Below are positions 16,301 through 23,484 of a stretch of DNA of 36,000 nt, one piece after another. The stretch lies in NCBI GenBank assembly GCA_002256395.1, contig NKJG01000019.1:1-36000 (forward strand). Direction: 5' to 3'. Each line of letters starts with the position of its first letter. The first letter of the stretch is position 1. The notes below the pieces were generated by a model, which was not told where the DNA came from, did not search any database, and saw only the letters and a program-made list of their open reading frames with translations. Made by a program: the position numbers and the translations under genes. The stretch comes from Bacteroidetes bacterium B1(2017). Lineage in GTDB: Bacteria > Bacteroidota > Bacteroidia > UKL13-3.

Positions 16301-17293
16301 GGTGGTGCTCAGGCAAGTGCCAAACCAATTTACAATCTTTTTGTTGATGTCGCAAAGCAATTAAACCCAAGCATTATTTCTATGATTATGCCTACAAGAT
16401 GGTTTGCAGGAGGAAGGGGCTTAAATCAATTTAGAGACCAAATGCTTAATGATACTCATATGTCGGAATTACATGATTTTCTGAAGCCAGAAGTAATCTT
16501 TCCAAATATAAATCTTAGAGGTGGCATTTGTTATTTTCTGCGGGACAAAGCTTATGATAACACAAAAGGATTGACAAAAGTCTTTACTTACAGAGATAGT
16601 TTAATTCCAAAAATAAACAATCGTAGCTTAAAAACTGAGGACTCTGATATACTTATACGACACAGTATAGGTATTGAAATGATTGATAAAGTTAACTCAT
16701 GTTATGACTTTATATCTTTTGAGAAGCATATTTCATCATTAAGACCTTTTGGTTTCAGGGGGTATTTTACAAAAGATGAAAAATTTCGTGAAACCAAAAT
16801 GGGGTTAAAAGACCCTGTTATTTGCTATGGGAAAGGCAAAAAAGCTGGCTTTCTGGAAAGGGGAGAAATTACCAAGAATACAGAATGGATTGACAAATTT
16901 AAAGTCTTCACACCAAGAGCAAACAACATTGGGACAGAGTTAAATGACGACAACCTTAATTCATTTGTTGGTGTACCAAATACAATTTGTACGGAATCCT
17001 ATTTAGTAATTGGCGTTGACCTAGAATTAAATCAATCGTCTGCAACAAACCTTTGCAAGTACTTAAAAACAAAATTTGCAAGATTTCAACACAGTCTAGG
17101 AAAAGCAAGTCAAGATGCAACTTCAAAAACTTTCAGATTTGTGCCTATTCAAAACTTTACTGATAAGTCAGATATAGACTGGAGTAAGTCTACAGTTGAA
17201 ATTGATAAACAATTGTATTCAAAGTATAAACTGACCTATGAGGAAGTTGAGTTTATAGAAAATATGATTAAACCTATGGCTGCTGCATCATGA
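13334..17293 (+). CDS. GIY-YIG nuclease / SF2 helicase / Eco57I-type methylase fusion
   Basis: A 1319-residue single-chain restriction-modification-like protein. Residues 20-115 form a GIY-YIG (T5orf172-type) nuclease: IYAF (24-27), YLKVG (35-39), Arg in ETRLQEW and Glu in SNEFFE. Residues 160-600 are an SF2 helicase: Walker A-like MRFGKS (187-192), DETH (290-293), SGTP (345-348) and motif VI QAIFRLQ (585-591). From about 870 a methylase follows: motif X-like EIVTPEIV, motif I LLDIASKQGEF (about 892) and catalytic NPPY (about 982). The C-terminal 250 residues should recognise the DNA target. It would act on foreign DNA in the cytoplasm, with the helicase coupling recognition to cleavage. The stop overlaps the next ORF as ATGA. 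Confidence 0.88.
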   Translation: MSEINNINVDILNELIIGRVEPQIYAFTTETIPNYLKVGDTYRPIETRLQEWRKHFPNLEKKFGDIAKVDDETFFRDYAVHFFLENDLKRSRLKPNVLKGIPYYSNEFFESATEVDLQEAIEDIKSGHQKNESKYQYYRFDESHIPITHTYSRIERFPLRPNQQKTVDNFREAINKGRTNLLMYAVMRFGKSFTSMCCAVEMGAKLVVVVSAKADVKEEWKKTVESHVRFVGYSFLDSSSLLTSDTIIAEKQEANEKIVLFLTLQDLQGDEIKSKHKEVFENQIDLLLIDETHFGARAIEYGKVLKKENLSTKEIQSELKLNDNTLDDLEIANKVFNAKIRIHLSGTPYRILMNSEFTNDDIIAFYQFTNIAEDQKQWDFENLNKDEVKEWDNPYYGFPQMIRFAFNPNESSRKKMEELKDKGVTYAFSELFKPQSITIDKENNLHKKFKYENEILDLLKVIDGSEVDSNLLSFLDYDKIKEGKMCRHIVCVLPYRASCDALEELIKNYKFKHLSNYEIINISGVENEKNFKDTQAVQARIKKCESKNLKTITLTVNRMLTGSTVPEWDTMLYLKDTASPQEYDQAIFRLQNQFIKIFKEPNGDVVKFNMKPQTLLVDFNPNRMFQMQEHKAQIYNVNTESNGNSKLEERIRKELEISPIVVLNSNKIVQIQPTDILDAVRKYSSSRSVFDEATTISIDYSLLDIEAIKAEIEKQGKIGSLQGMKIKPTKGEGDDIDIDDYDENGQGENGENVKSKEDEAANDHKGQFAMYYARILFFAFLTDSRMKSLQEIINHIKDSGDNLRIASNLNLDTTILSLFQTYINPFILSELDYKIHNINSLANDSKISPIERASNAMKKFSRISESEIVTPEIVTDKIISGLPAKAIDKNVILLDIASKQGEFVYAVYKKFGKEVANKFYSIPTSKIAYEFTRKVYSFLELDLKLIEASYISYDLIKENIFIEEETIKINNKKMKFNVIVGNPPYQQSDGGAQASAKPIYNLFVDVAKQLNPSIISMIMPTRWFAGGRGLNQFRDQMLNDTHMSELHDFLKPEVIFPNINLRGGICYFLRDKAYDNTKGLTKVFTYRDSLIPKINNRSLKTEDSDILIRHSIGIEMIDKVNSCYDFISFEKHISSLRPFGFRGYFTKDEKFRETKMGLKDPVICYGKGKKAGFLERGEITKNTEWIDKFKVFTPRANNIGTELNDDNLNSFVGVPNTICTESYLVIGVDLELNQSSATNLCKYLKTKFARFQHSLGKASQDATSKTFRFVPIQNFTDKSDIDWSKSTVEIDKQLYSKYKLTYEEVEFIENMIKPMAAAS

Positions 17294-17367
17294 CTTTGGA
17301 TAAAAATAAATTAATTTTAGGCAAAAAAAGAATTGGATTGCAACTGATTAAAGAACTATTAAAATGA
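17290..17367 (+). CDS. 25-residue linking ORF with ATGA overlaps on both sides
   Basis: ATG at 17290 overlaps the methylase stop (ATGA), and the ORF's own TGA (17365-17367) overlaps the S-4TM start (ATGA). The peptide, MTLDKNKLILGKKRIGLQLI plus five residues, is basic. It may be the remnant of a third gene of the operon or simply a coupling ORF that delivers ribosomes to the effector gene. Function unknown. Confidence 0.45.
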   Translation: MTLDKNKLILGKKRIGLQLIKELLK

Positions 17368-18278
17368 ATAATATACCAGAAAGACAGAATCAGCCAAAGC
17401 AGCTTGAAAGATTGGCGGCTCAAAGAGAGTTGTATTCTTCAGCAAAAAAATTTCAAATATTTCAAATAGTAATAAATATTATTATACCCGTCCTCTTGTC
17501 CTTATTAGCGATTAAATGTGAAGAAGTTGCTCCTTATTCCGCATTTCTAGGAGTTTTGTTTTCAATTTTAGATGTATCATTTATTGAACAAGAAATCAAA
17601 AATAGGCGAGAAAAAGCAGCTAAAATTCAAGAGCTTTTTGATTGTTATGTTTTAGAGCTGCCAATTTCACCTTTAAAAGTAATAACAGATATTACAGTAG
17701 AGGAAATTTTGATACATTACCATGCACACAGTAAAATACCAACGAATGTCGAAAAAATAAGAGATTGGTATTCAACTGCAGTTTCTAATGTTCCATTGCC
17801 AATTGCAAGACTTATTTGTCAAAGAAGTAATTGTTGGTGGGATTCAAGACTAAGAAAGAGGTATTCTTTTTCTTTAGGTGTTTTAGGTGTTATCATCACA
17901 CTTTTTTTAGGCTATTTAGGAATACATGAGAAATTATCTTTTAATAATTTTGTATTAATTGCAAGTTCAATCTCACCTTTTATTTTGTACATTATTAAAC
18001 AGTATAATGACCAGAAAGAGGCTGCAAAAAGGCTCGATGATTTAGTTAATTTCTCATCAAACATTTGGGAAAGTTCATTTAACATGGATGAGCATGAAAT
18101 TTTAGATAACTCTAGAAAATTACAAGATGAAATATTTGATCATCGTTCAAAGAGTCCACTTATTTTGGATTTCTTTTATAACAAATTGAGAAATAAGGAT
18201 GAAGAAATAATGAACAAAACAGCGGATTCATTAGTTAGTGAAGCGTTGGAGAGAATAGGAAGAAATCATCAGCCATAA
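17364..18278 (+). CDS. S-4TM family putative pore-forming effector
   Basis: A 304-residue protein beginning NNIPERQN...QLERLAAQRELYSSAKK, the hallmark N-terminus of the S-4TM family. Predicted membrane segments lie at about 31-50, 55-75, 168-186 and 193-212, with a cytoplasmic helical domain between the pairs and a charged C-terminal helix. S-4TM proteins are paired with SMODS/CD-NTase enzymes and are thought to form membrane pores when they sense a cyclic nucleotide, killing or arresting infected cells. Here the partner CD-NTase is convergent, overlapping by ten bases at the 3' ends. The ATGA overlap with the preceding short ORF places the effector in the restriction-modification operon. Confidence 0.88.
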   Translation: MNNIPERQNQPKQLERLAAQRELYSSAKKFQIFQIVINIIIPVLLSLLAIKCEEVAPYSAFLGVLFSILDVSFIEQEIKNRREKAAKIQELFDCYVLELPISPLKVITDITVEEILIHYHAHSKIPTNVEKIRDWYSTAVSNVPLPIARLICQRSNCWWDSRLRKRYSFSLGVLGVIITLFLGYLGIHEKLSFNNFVLIASSISPFILYIIKQYNDQKEAAKRLDDLVNFSSNIWESSFNMDEHEILDNSRKLQDEIFDHRSKSPLILDFFYNKLRNKDEEIMNKTADSLVSEALERIGRNHQP

Positions 18279-19270
18279 GAAGGGAAAGTATTTCCAAATA
18301 CTTCTGACCATTTACTTATGGCACTTTTATGATCTTCGTTTTTTTCGTATCTTCTTGCCTCCTGTGCCAAATCAGAATATTTTAGAGCAGCATTACTAAT
18401 ATTGCTTTTTTCATCGAAAGATAAATTATTTAAATTACCCTGTATCCCTTTTGGGTCTGAAATATAATTATAAATAGCGTTGACTAAATAATCCATAACT
18501 TTAATAAATTCCATATCAACATAACTAGTTGCTTTTATATTTTGAATTTCGTAGTAATTTAGAATCATATTCTCAAGTAAATATGAGGGTATTGTGTTAA
18601 CAACTCGTCTTTTATTCCAATATTTTACTATCCTTATTACATTTAAAATATTCCCATCGTGTGCTTGATTAATTCTCTCTGTTTTTGATTTGTCTAACCT
18701 TGGATCTGTTTTTTTCCAATTCCCATTCCCATCTGGAATAATGTAATAACCATCTGTAGCTTGAAAGCAAGGAACAATATCAAAAGACCAATCATATGAA
18801 GAAAGATTAAGAACCGCAGCCTCATGCCTTCGGTTAACTTCAGCACTTTTATATTGATAAATATTTGAAAGACTTTTAACAAAACGATTAATAACCATTT
18901 TTGAATTTATTGTATTACCATCATTGGATAATGAGTTTAAAATCAAGTTATTTGAATTCGTATACACTTTGATAAGGTCATGCGAAATAACATTATGCGT
19001 TGCACCATGGGCGTGAAGACCTATCATAATATCAATATCGTCAAGAGGCCTTGTCTTTGTTTTCCTTGCAAAAGAGCCGTAATGAAGATGAAAATCTTCT
19101 ACAAGTTTAGGAAAATCAGTTTCTCTTTCGGGGAGAGAGTTAATTTGCCTTATTAACCAATCCCTGCTACTTCTAGCAGTTTTAGATCTTTCGGTTTCAA
19201 GATTAACAGTTTCTTTTAAAAATTGAGCAAAAGCGGAGTTTACAGTCGTTGGCATTCTATTTGTATCCAT
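18269..19270 (-). CDS. SMODS CD-NTase (CBASS cyclic-oligonucleotide synthase)
   Basis: A 333-residue nucleotidyltransferase. The catalytic core reads HYGSFARKTKTRPLDDIDIM at about 63-82: GS at 65-66, metal-binding Asp78 and Asp80, and a third Asp164 in WSFDIVPCF. The C-terminal half matches the helical OAS-like domain with NILNVIRIVKYWN. The N-terminus, MPTTVNSAFAQFLKETV from Met6, is typical, so translation may begin at 19255 rather than 19270. The enzyme would make a cyclic di- or trinucleotide after phage infection to activate the neighbouring S-4TM protein. No Cap2 or Cap3 genes are seen, so this is a minimal (type I-like) CBASS. Confidence 0.92.
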   Translation of the reverse strand: MDTNRMPTTVNSAFAQFLKETVNLETERSKTARSSRDWLIRQINSLPERETDFPKLVEDFHLHYGSFARKTKTRPLDDIDIMIGLHAHGATHNVISHDLIKVYTNSNNLILNSLSNDGNTINSKMVINRFVKSLSNIYQYKSAEVNRRHEAAVLNLSSYDWSFDIVPCFQATDGYYIIPDGNGNWKKTDPRLDKSKTERINQAHDGNILNVIRIVKYWNKRRVVNTIPSYLLENMILNYYEIQNIKATSYVDMEFIKVMDYLVNAIYNYISDPKGIQGNLNNLSFDEKSNISNAALKYSDLAQEARRYEKNEDHKSAISKWSEVFGNTFPSYG

Positions 19271-19282
19271 CTATTTATCAAG

Positions 19283-19313
19283 TAAATGTAACATATTGTT
19301 TAATAAATGGCAA
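19283..19313 (-). promoter_or_regulatory. Candidate promoter of the CD-NTase gene
   Basis: On the minus strand TTG (19313-19311) is followed after 20 bases by TACATTTA (19290-19283), one mismatch from TAnnTTTG, 13 bases before the first possible start. If it is real, the start at Met6 would be favoured. Confidence 0.35.
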
Positions 19314-19368
19314 TTCAATTTTAATTTCGTAGTCTATTTCTTAAATTTTTCTAATTCTAGAGCCAGAA

Positions 19369-19764
19369 TTAGGCCTCTTTCTTCTCAACTATTATTTCAA
19401 CAATTATTACATCTCTTAACTCAGAACCTAAAGCATACCTAGAGTCCACCTCAAAAATTATACGAGGCAAATGTTCCATTAATGCTGTAAACAGGGTTTC
19501 CAAGTTATAACCATGTAATGAAACCGTATGTGATGAAAAAGTAAGGGTTATTAGATTTTTTTCTTCGTTAGGGTTAAATTCTCCTGAAACCAAATAGGCG
19601 TAGTTAAGAAATAGCCGTTTTTCGTTTGACCACACAAAACAAACGTTTCGGGCATGGCCTGAACTTTGATAAAATAACTCATTTTCATCCTGCTTAGTCG
19701 AATCCGAGTTTGTGGGGTCACTCTCCCGCATTTCATCAAATCTAAGTTTAAATCCGTGGCTCAT
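19369..19764 (-). CDS. Hypothetical protein overlapping the relaxase 3' end
   Basis: A 131-residue soluble protein. It opens MSHGFKLRFDEMRESDP and carries beta-rich segments such as VCFVWSNEKRLFLNYAYLVS and ITLTFSSHTVSLHGYNLETL, ending in a hydrophobic-charged strand (RDVIIVEIIVEKKEA). Its start lies 17 bases inside the relaxase gene, so the two are translationally coupled in one mobilization operon. I do not recognise the family; a relaxase accessory role is inference. Confidence 0.65.
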   Translation of the reverse strand: MSHGFKLRFDEMRESDPTNSDSTKQDENELFYQSSGHARNVCFVWSNEKRLFLNYAYLVSGEFNPNEEKNLITLTFSSHTVSLHGYNLETLFTALMEHLPRIIFEVDSRYALGSELRDVIIVEIIVEKKEA

Positions 19765-22501
19765 AGCTATTATCTTTTATTGGGGCTGATTTTTGAGTGC
19801 TTTTATTTTTACTTCTTTCCATTGAAGGCGTAATATCTATAGTTCTATTTTCTCGAATGCGTTGGTGAATTTTTTCAGAAACATCATTCTTGCGGCTTAC
19901 CAATTCAATAGCCGACTTCCTATCCCCAAGTTCGGAGGCATATTCAAGCAATTGAGCTTTATCATCTGTATAAATACTGGCATTGTTCCGCCCACGAGAC
20001 ACCGAAACATAAAATTGCTTGGCATCTGTAGCGGGGAATGTCGAGGCTGGCTGTGAAATAAATACTTCATCCACAGTCTTTCCCTGTGAAGCGTGAGAGG
20101 TCACACAATAAGCATGGGCAATATGCCCATGATCTTTATTAATCTTATATTCTACCTTGCTAATGGCATTGCGTAGCTTAATGTCCCCCTTTTTAGTCAC
20201 AGATAAAACTTCTAACATTTGACTATTATTCAACCTGTTTTTTTCTGCATCAAACCCATTGCGTGTTATTCTCACCACATCGCCCTTGGTAAGCTGGATA
20301 ACGCTCTTTTGATAAATATCAAAATCACTGCTTTTCTTAACAGGCAATAGCATAGACTGTTTTTGTTCGTTTTGAATAAAAATTCCTTTGTCAGAAGCAC
20401 TTTCAACAGTCCAAACACTGCCTCTTTTTATTTTGGGCAGATTTTGGTTAAACTGGATCACTTGCCCGACTTCAAAGTTCCGCCAGTCGCTTTTTTGTGC
20501 CTCGGTAAGGTTTTGATTAATAAGCCGAGAAGCCGAAACCTCCCTTTTGCCTATTAAACCTTCTTTTTTTAACCTGTTTCGAATGGCATCCGTTACTTCA
20601 TCGCTTTGCTTATGCGTTGGTGAAATCACCAAGGCCGATTTCTTGCTTTTGACAGTAGCTATATAATCATTAACCAAAGCCTCATTGGGCTTTAAGGGGT
20701 CAGCTTTCTTAATTGCTCCCATTTTGTCCAGTTTTTCAAAAGCACTGCCAACATTGCCCTGTGATAAATCCTCCACAGCCGAGCGGTATTGTTCGTTGCG
20801 TTGGCGGTAAATTTTATTAACCTCCGCCGTTTTAATCCCTCCGACAGTGTTCAAAATACGTAAAGCATCCCCTCGAATTACACTCGAATGTTGTCTAGTA
20901 TCCCCACCTAAGATTAGTCGGGCATTCCTTTGGGTGGCAATTTCTAAAAGGTGGGTCATGTCCTTTGTGCCAAGAAGCCCTGCCTCATCCACCCAAAGCA
21001 CCTGATCCGTAAGGTTTTCTTGCATTTTTTTGTCTGTCAAAAGCTGTGCAACCGTTTCGGCCTTTTCAAAGCCCTCCTGACGCAATACCCCACGAGAGGC
21101 CTCTGAGGTAGGGGCAACCACTGTAACCGCTTTCCCTGCCTTTTCTATCCATTCCACGGCCTCTTTCATTAGGGTAGTTTTGCCTGAGCCAGCAGCTCCA
21201 CGAATAATTGAAACTCTATGGGGTGTCGTAAGCACATGGCTAACGGCAGCGGCTTGTTGGCCTTCCAATGTCAGTTCTGGCGTTTTTTCGTAAAGTGGCC
21301 TTAATTTGCCTTGACCTTGCTTGGCAAGTTTGACCATGTGCTTTTCCTCAATCAAAACCTCCTTTGTGGTGGTCATTAAACGACCTTTGTCATTGACATG
21401 AATAAGGCGATCATCATTTTCAAAATTTTGCGAAATGGCATCTAACTTAACGTTTCCATTGCCAAGGCTATGACGATAGGCCGAAGCTAGTAATCGGCGA
21501 TCATTTATAACAGAAGCTCTTTCAAAGCCATGCTTGACAGCATAATCAACGCACTGTTTAGGGCTTAACTCCTTAACATCTTTTTCGGGGGCAAATCTCA
21601 CAATTTCCTGACCTTCACCTTTTTCACCAGCCCCCAACTCTTTAATTTGCCTCCGCCATTCTTCCTTTAGTTCATACATCGAATGGCCTTTTTGCTTTTT
21701 GGAGCGTGTTCTCGCTCCCAATTCGCTCAACTCTTTGGCATCTGTAATGCCCTTTTCTTTGGCCACACGTCCAATTTCATCAGTCCGCTTAGAAAACAAA
21801 TCAATAACTTTCTGTGGCACACCTTTAACCTCAAAGGAGGTATCAGTTTGACGCACCTGATAACCAAGTTCAATAAGTTGGTCAGAAAGCCGTTTGTGAA
21901 AACGTGCTTGGTAATAGGGCATATCCCTTTTTATATCACGAAACTGCCCTGCCTTAATTTGTTGCTCTTGTTCGTCCCAAGTTGCATTAAAAACAAAACA
22001 ATGGGCATGAAGATGTGGATCAGGCAATGACCCATCCACAGGCCTTGCCGTTTGGTGAACAAAATTTGCCCAAATCAATTCGCCAGTTTTGCGGTCATCA
22101 TATTGACCACCCTTGCGAATGCGTGTCTTGCTATCGAGTTCAATATCCAACATGGTTTGATTTACACATTCCTGAAAGGCATTCAGAACATGGTCATCTT
22201 TTGCTAAGGCATGAAGGACAGATACCGACTTCGGGCAATGAAAGTTTATATCATATCCAGTTGTTCGGTCATCCTTTGTTCGGGGGGTCAGTTGCTCTCC
22301 AGTTGTGGGGTTGATATTTTCACAAAGAGCGAAGAATGTTTCTTTGGTAGCTTCTTTTTCTAAGCCTAAACGATTAGCAAGTAATCCGTTTATGCTCCCC
22401 TGCAATTCCTGATCATCTAGGTAATAATCAGATTTCATCAGAGCATCAGAGAAATAGGCTTTGGCGTGGGCAGCCGAAATGCTTTGGATCATGCGTATCA
22501 T
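19748..22501 (-). CDS. MobF-family conjugative relaxase-helicase
   Basis: A 917-residue protein. The N-terminal relaxase has the catalytic tyrosine pair in SDYYLDD (Tyr26/27), DINFHCPKSVSVLHAL, and the metal-binding three-histidine motif DPHLHAHCFVF (His163, 165, 167). The C-terminal half is an SF1 RecD/TraI-type helicase: Walker A IRGAAGSGKTTLM (about 428-440), VLWVDEAGLLG, LGGDTRQH and VTSHASQGKTVDEVFIS. It would nick oriT, stay covalently attached and unwind the strand for transfer. Length is in the range of TrwC-type proteins. An alternative start at Met4 (22492) fits the usual MobF opening. It overlaps the following 131-residue gene and lies downstream of the coupling-protein pair. Confidence 0.95.
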   Translation of the reverse strand: MIRMIQSISAAHAKAYFSDALMKSDYYLDDQELQGSINGLLANRLGLEKEATKETFFALCENINPTTGEQLTPRTKDDRTTGYDINFHCPKSVSVLHALAKDDHVLNAFQECVNQTMLDIELDSKTRIRKGGQYDDRKTGELIWANFVHQTARPVDGSLPDPHLHAHCFVFNATWDEQEQQIKAGQFRDIKRDMPYYQARFHKRLSDQLIELGYQVRQTDTSFEVKGVPQKVIDLFSKRTDEIGRVAKEKGITDAKELSELGARTRSKKQKGHSMYELKEEWRRQIKELGAGEKGEGQEIVRFAPEKDVKELSPKQCVDYAVKHGFERASVINDRRLLASAYRHSLGNGNVKLDAISQNFENDDRLIHVNDKGRLMTTTKEVLIEEKHMVKLAKQGQGKLRPLYEKTPELTLEGQQAAAVSHVLTTPHRVSIIRGAAGSGKTTLMKEAVEWIEKAGKAVTVVAPTSEASRGVLRQEGFEKAETVAQLLTDKKMQENLTDQVLWVDEAGLLGTKDMTHLLEIATQRNARLILGGDTRQHSSVIRGDALRILNTVGGIKTAEVNKIYRQRNEQYRSAVEDLSQGNVGSAFEKLDKMGAIKKADPLKPNEALVNDYIATVKSKKSALVISPTHKQSDEVTDAIRNRLKKEGLIGKREVSASRLINQNLTEAQKSDWRNFEVGQVIQFNQNLPKIKRGSVWTVESASDKGIFIQNEQKQSMLLPVKKSSDFDIYQKSVIQLTKGDVVRITRNGFDAEKNRLNNSQMLEVLSVTKKGDIKLRNAISKVEYKINKDHGHIAHAYCVTSHASQGKTVDEVFISQPASTFPATDAKQFYVSVSRGRNNASIYTDDKAQLLEYASELGDRKSAIELVSRKNDVSEKIHQRIRENRTIDITPSMERSKNKSTQKSAPIKDNSYEPRI

Positions 22502-22583
22502 AAGGCAGGTAATTTACACCAACGGTATGCTGGCAGATGGGTTTCCTTATTCTATTAAACCTCATATATCAGAGATAAAGGAA

Positions 22584-22667
22584 GCAGTGCTTAGGGCTTT
22601 GCCGTGAACTGGTATAACGTTAGTTAATTTAAATTCATCAGACATCTTCCCTAAGCACTGCTTAGGG
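22584..22667. other. Candidate oriT with inverted repeats
   Basis: Upstream of the relaxase, GCAGTGCTTAGGG (22584-22596) is repeated in inverted form within a perfect 19-bp palindrome, CCCTAAGCA-C-TGCTTAGGG, at 22649-22667. No T run follows on the minus strand, so it is not an obvious terminator for the membrane-protein gene whose stop is at 22669. MobF transfer origins usually lie next to the relaxase gene and contain such repeats. Confidence 0.5.
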
Positions 22668-22668
22668 T

Positions 22669-23454
22669 CTATCTAGCCAATACTGTTTCTTCAAAATCTT
22701 CCGTAAATGCATCAGCTAATCTTCGTCTGGTTTCAGGGTCAGTCGGCTTGCGACCATAGAAAGAAAAACCTCTCGTTTCGCTTGGGTCTCTGCCTTCTAC
22801 AAAAGAACCAACCATCTCCTCATTGCAAATCATTTCGTCAATCTTATCCATCACAAAGTGGTCACCAATCATATAAGCGGCCATATAACTGAGTGAATAG
22901 AAGATACTTGAAAAAAACAATAATGTGCCTAAACTTTGTCCAATGAGCATTAGGAATAAGCCTATAAAAAAGAAAAGACCAGGCTCAACTAACGTCTCAA
23001 CTTGTCTCACATCCAAACTTTTTCCTTTCCATTTAAAGGCTAAAATGCGAGGATGGCGTTCTCCAGTTGATAGGCTAAAACGTGCAAAATCAAATACAGA
23101 TGGTAATCGCTTTATTTCATCATTACGCTCCATGCTTTTATACATGAAAGCAATTAAGAACAGATACCAAGTAAAATAATGTTGGAAAATTTCCTCTAAG
23201 CCAAAGCCTCTTCCATAACCGCTAATGGAAAGCATTTGGGAAATGCCTGCTATAAAAAATGGAAAAATAGATAAAAGAATTGTAATTGTAATTGCTGACA
23301 TGAAAGAGAAGTATCTTTCGCCAAAGTTTTTACGGATAAATACTTCCAACAATAATCTAGGATATGAGCTGAAAGTATAAAAGAAGATCAAAATAGACCC
23401 TTTTAGGATATTACTACGTCCATAAATAGATTTGTAGTACAAATTTTTTTTCAT
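22669..23454 (-). CDS. Four-TM membrane protein paired with the coupling ATPase
   Basis: A 261-residue protein with hydrophobic segments at about 18-38, 50-75, 92-105 and 155-195 (the last probably two helices). A central soluble stretch (RNDEIKRLPSVFDFARFSLS) and a charged C-terminal tail follow. It lies directly downstream of the VirD4-like ATPase gene, with a 30-base gap, on the same strand. The neighbouring ATPase lacks the usual membrane anchor, so I infer that this protein supplies the membrane part of a split coupling protein. I do not recognise a named family. Confidence 0.7.
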   Translation of the reverse strand: MKKNLYYKSIYGRSNILKGSILIFFYTFSSYPRLLLEVFIRKNFGERYFSFMSAITITILLSIFPFFIAGISQMLSISGYGRGFGLEEIFQHYFTWYLFLIAFMYKSMERNDEIKRLPSVFDFARFSLSTGERHPRILAFKWKGKSLDVRQVETLVEPGLFFFIGLFLMLIGQSLGTLLFFSSIFYSLSYMAAYMIGDHFVMDKIDEMICNEEMVGSFVEGRDPSETRGFSFYGRKPTDPETRRRLADAFTEDFEETVLAR

Positions 23455-23484
23455 TGTTTTAGAAGTTAAAAAGTGAGTAATTAA

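Noticed and set aside
21683..22314. Two plus-strand ORFs within the relaxase region
   Set aside because: They lie opposite the conserved MobF catalytic domain and have atypical composition.
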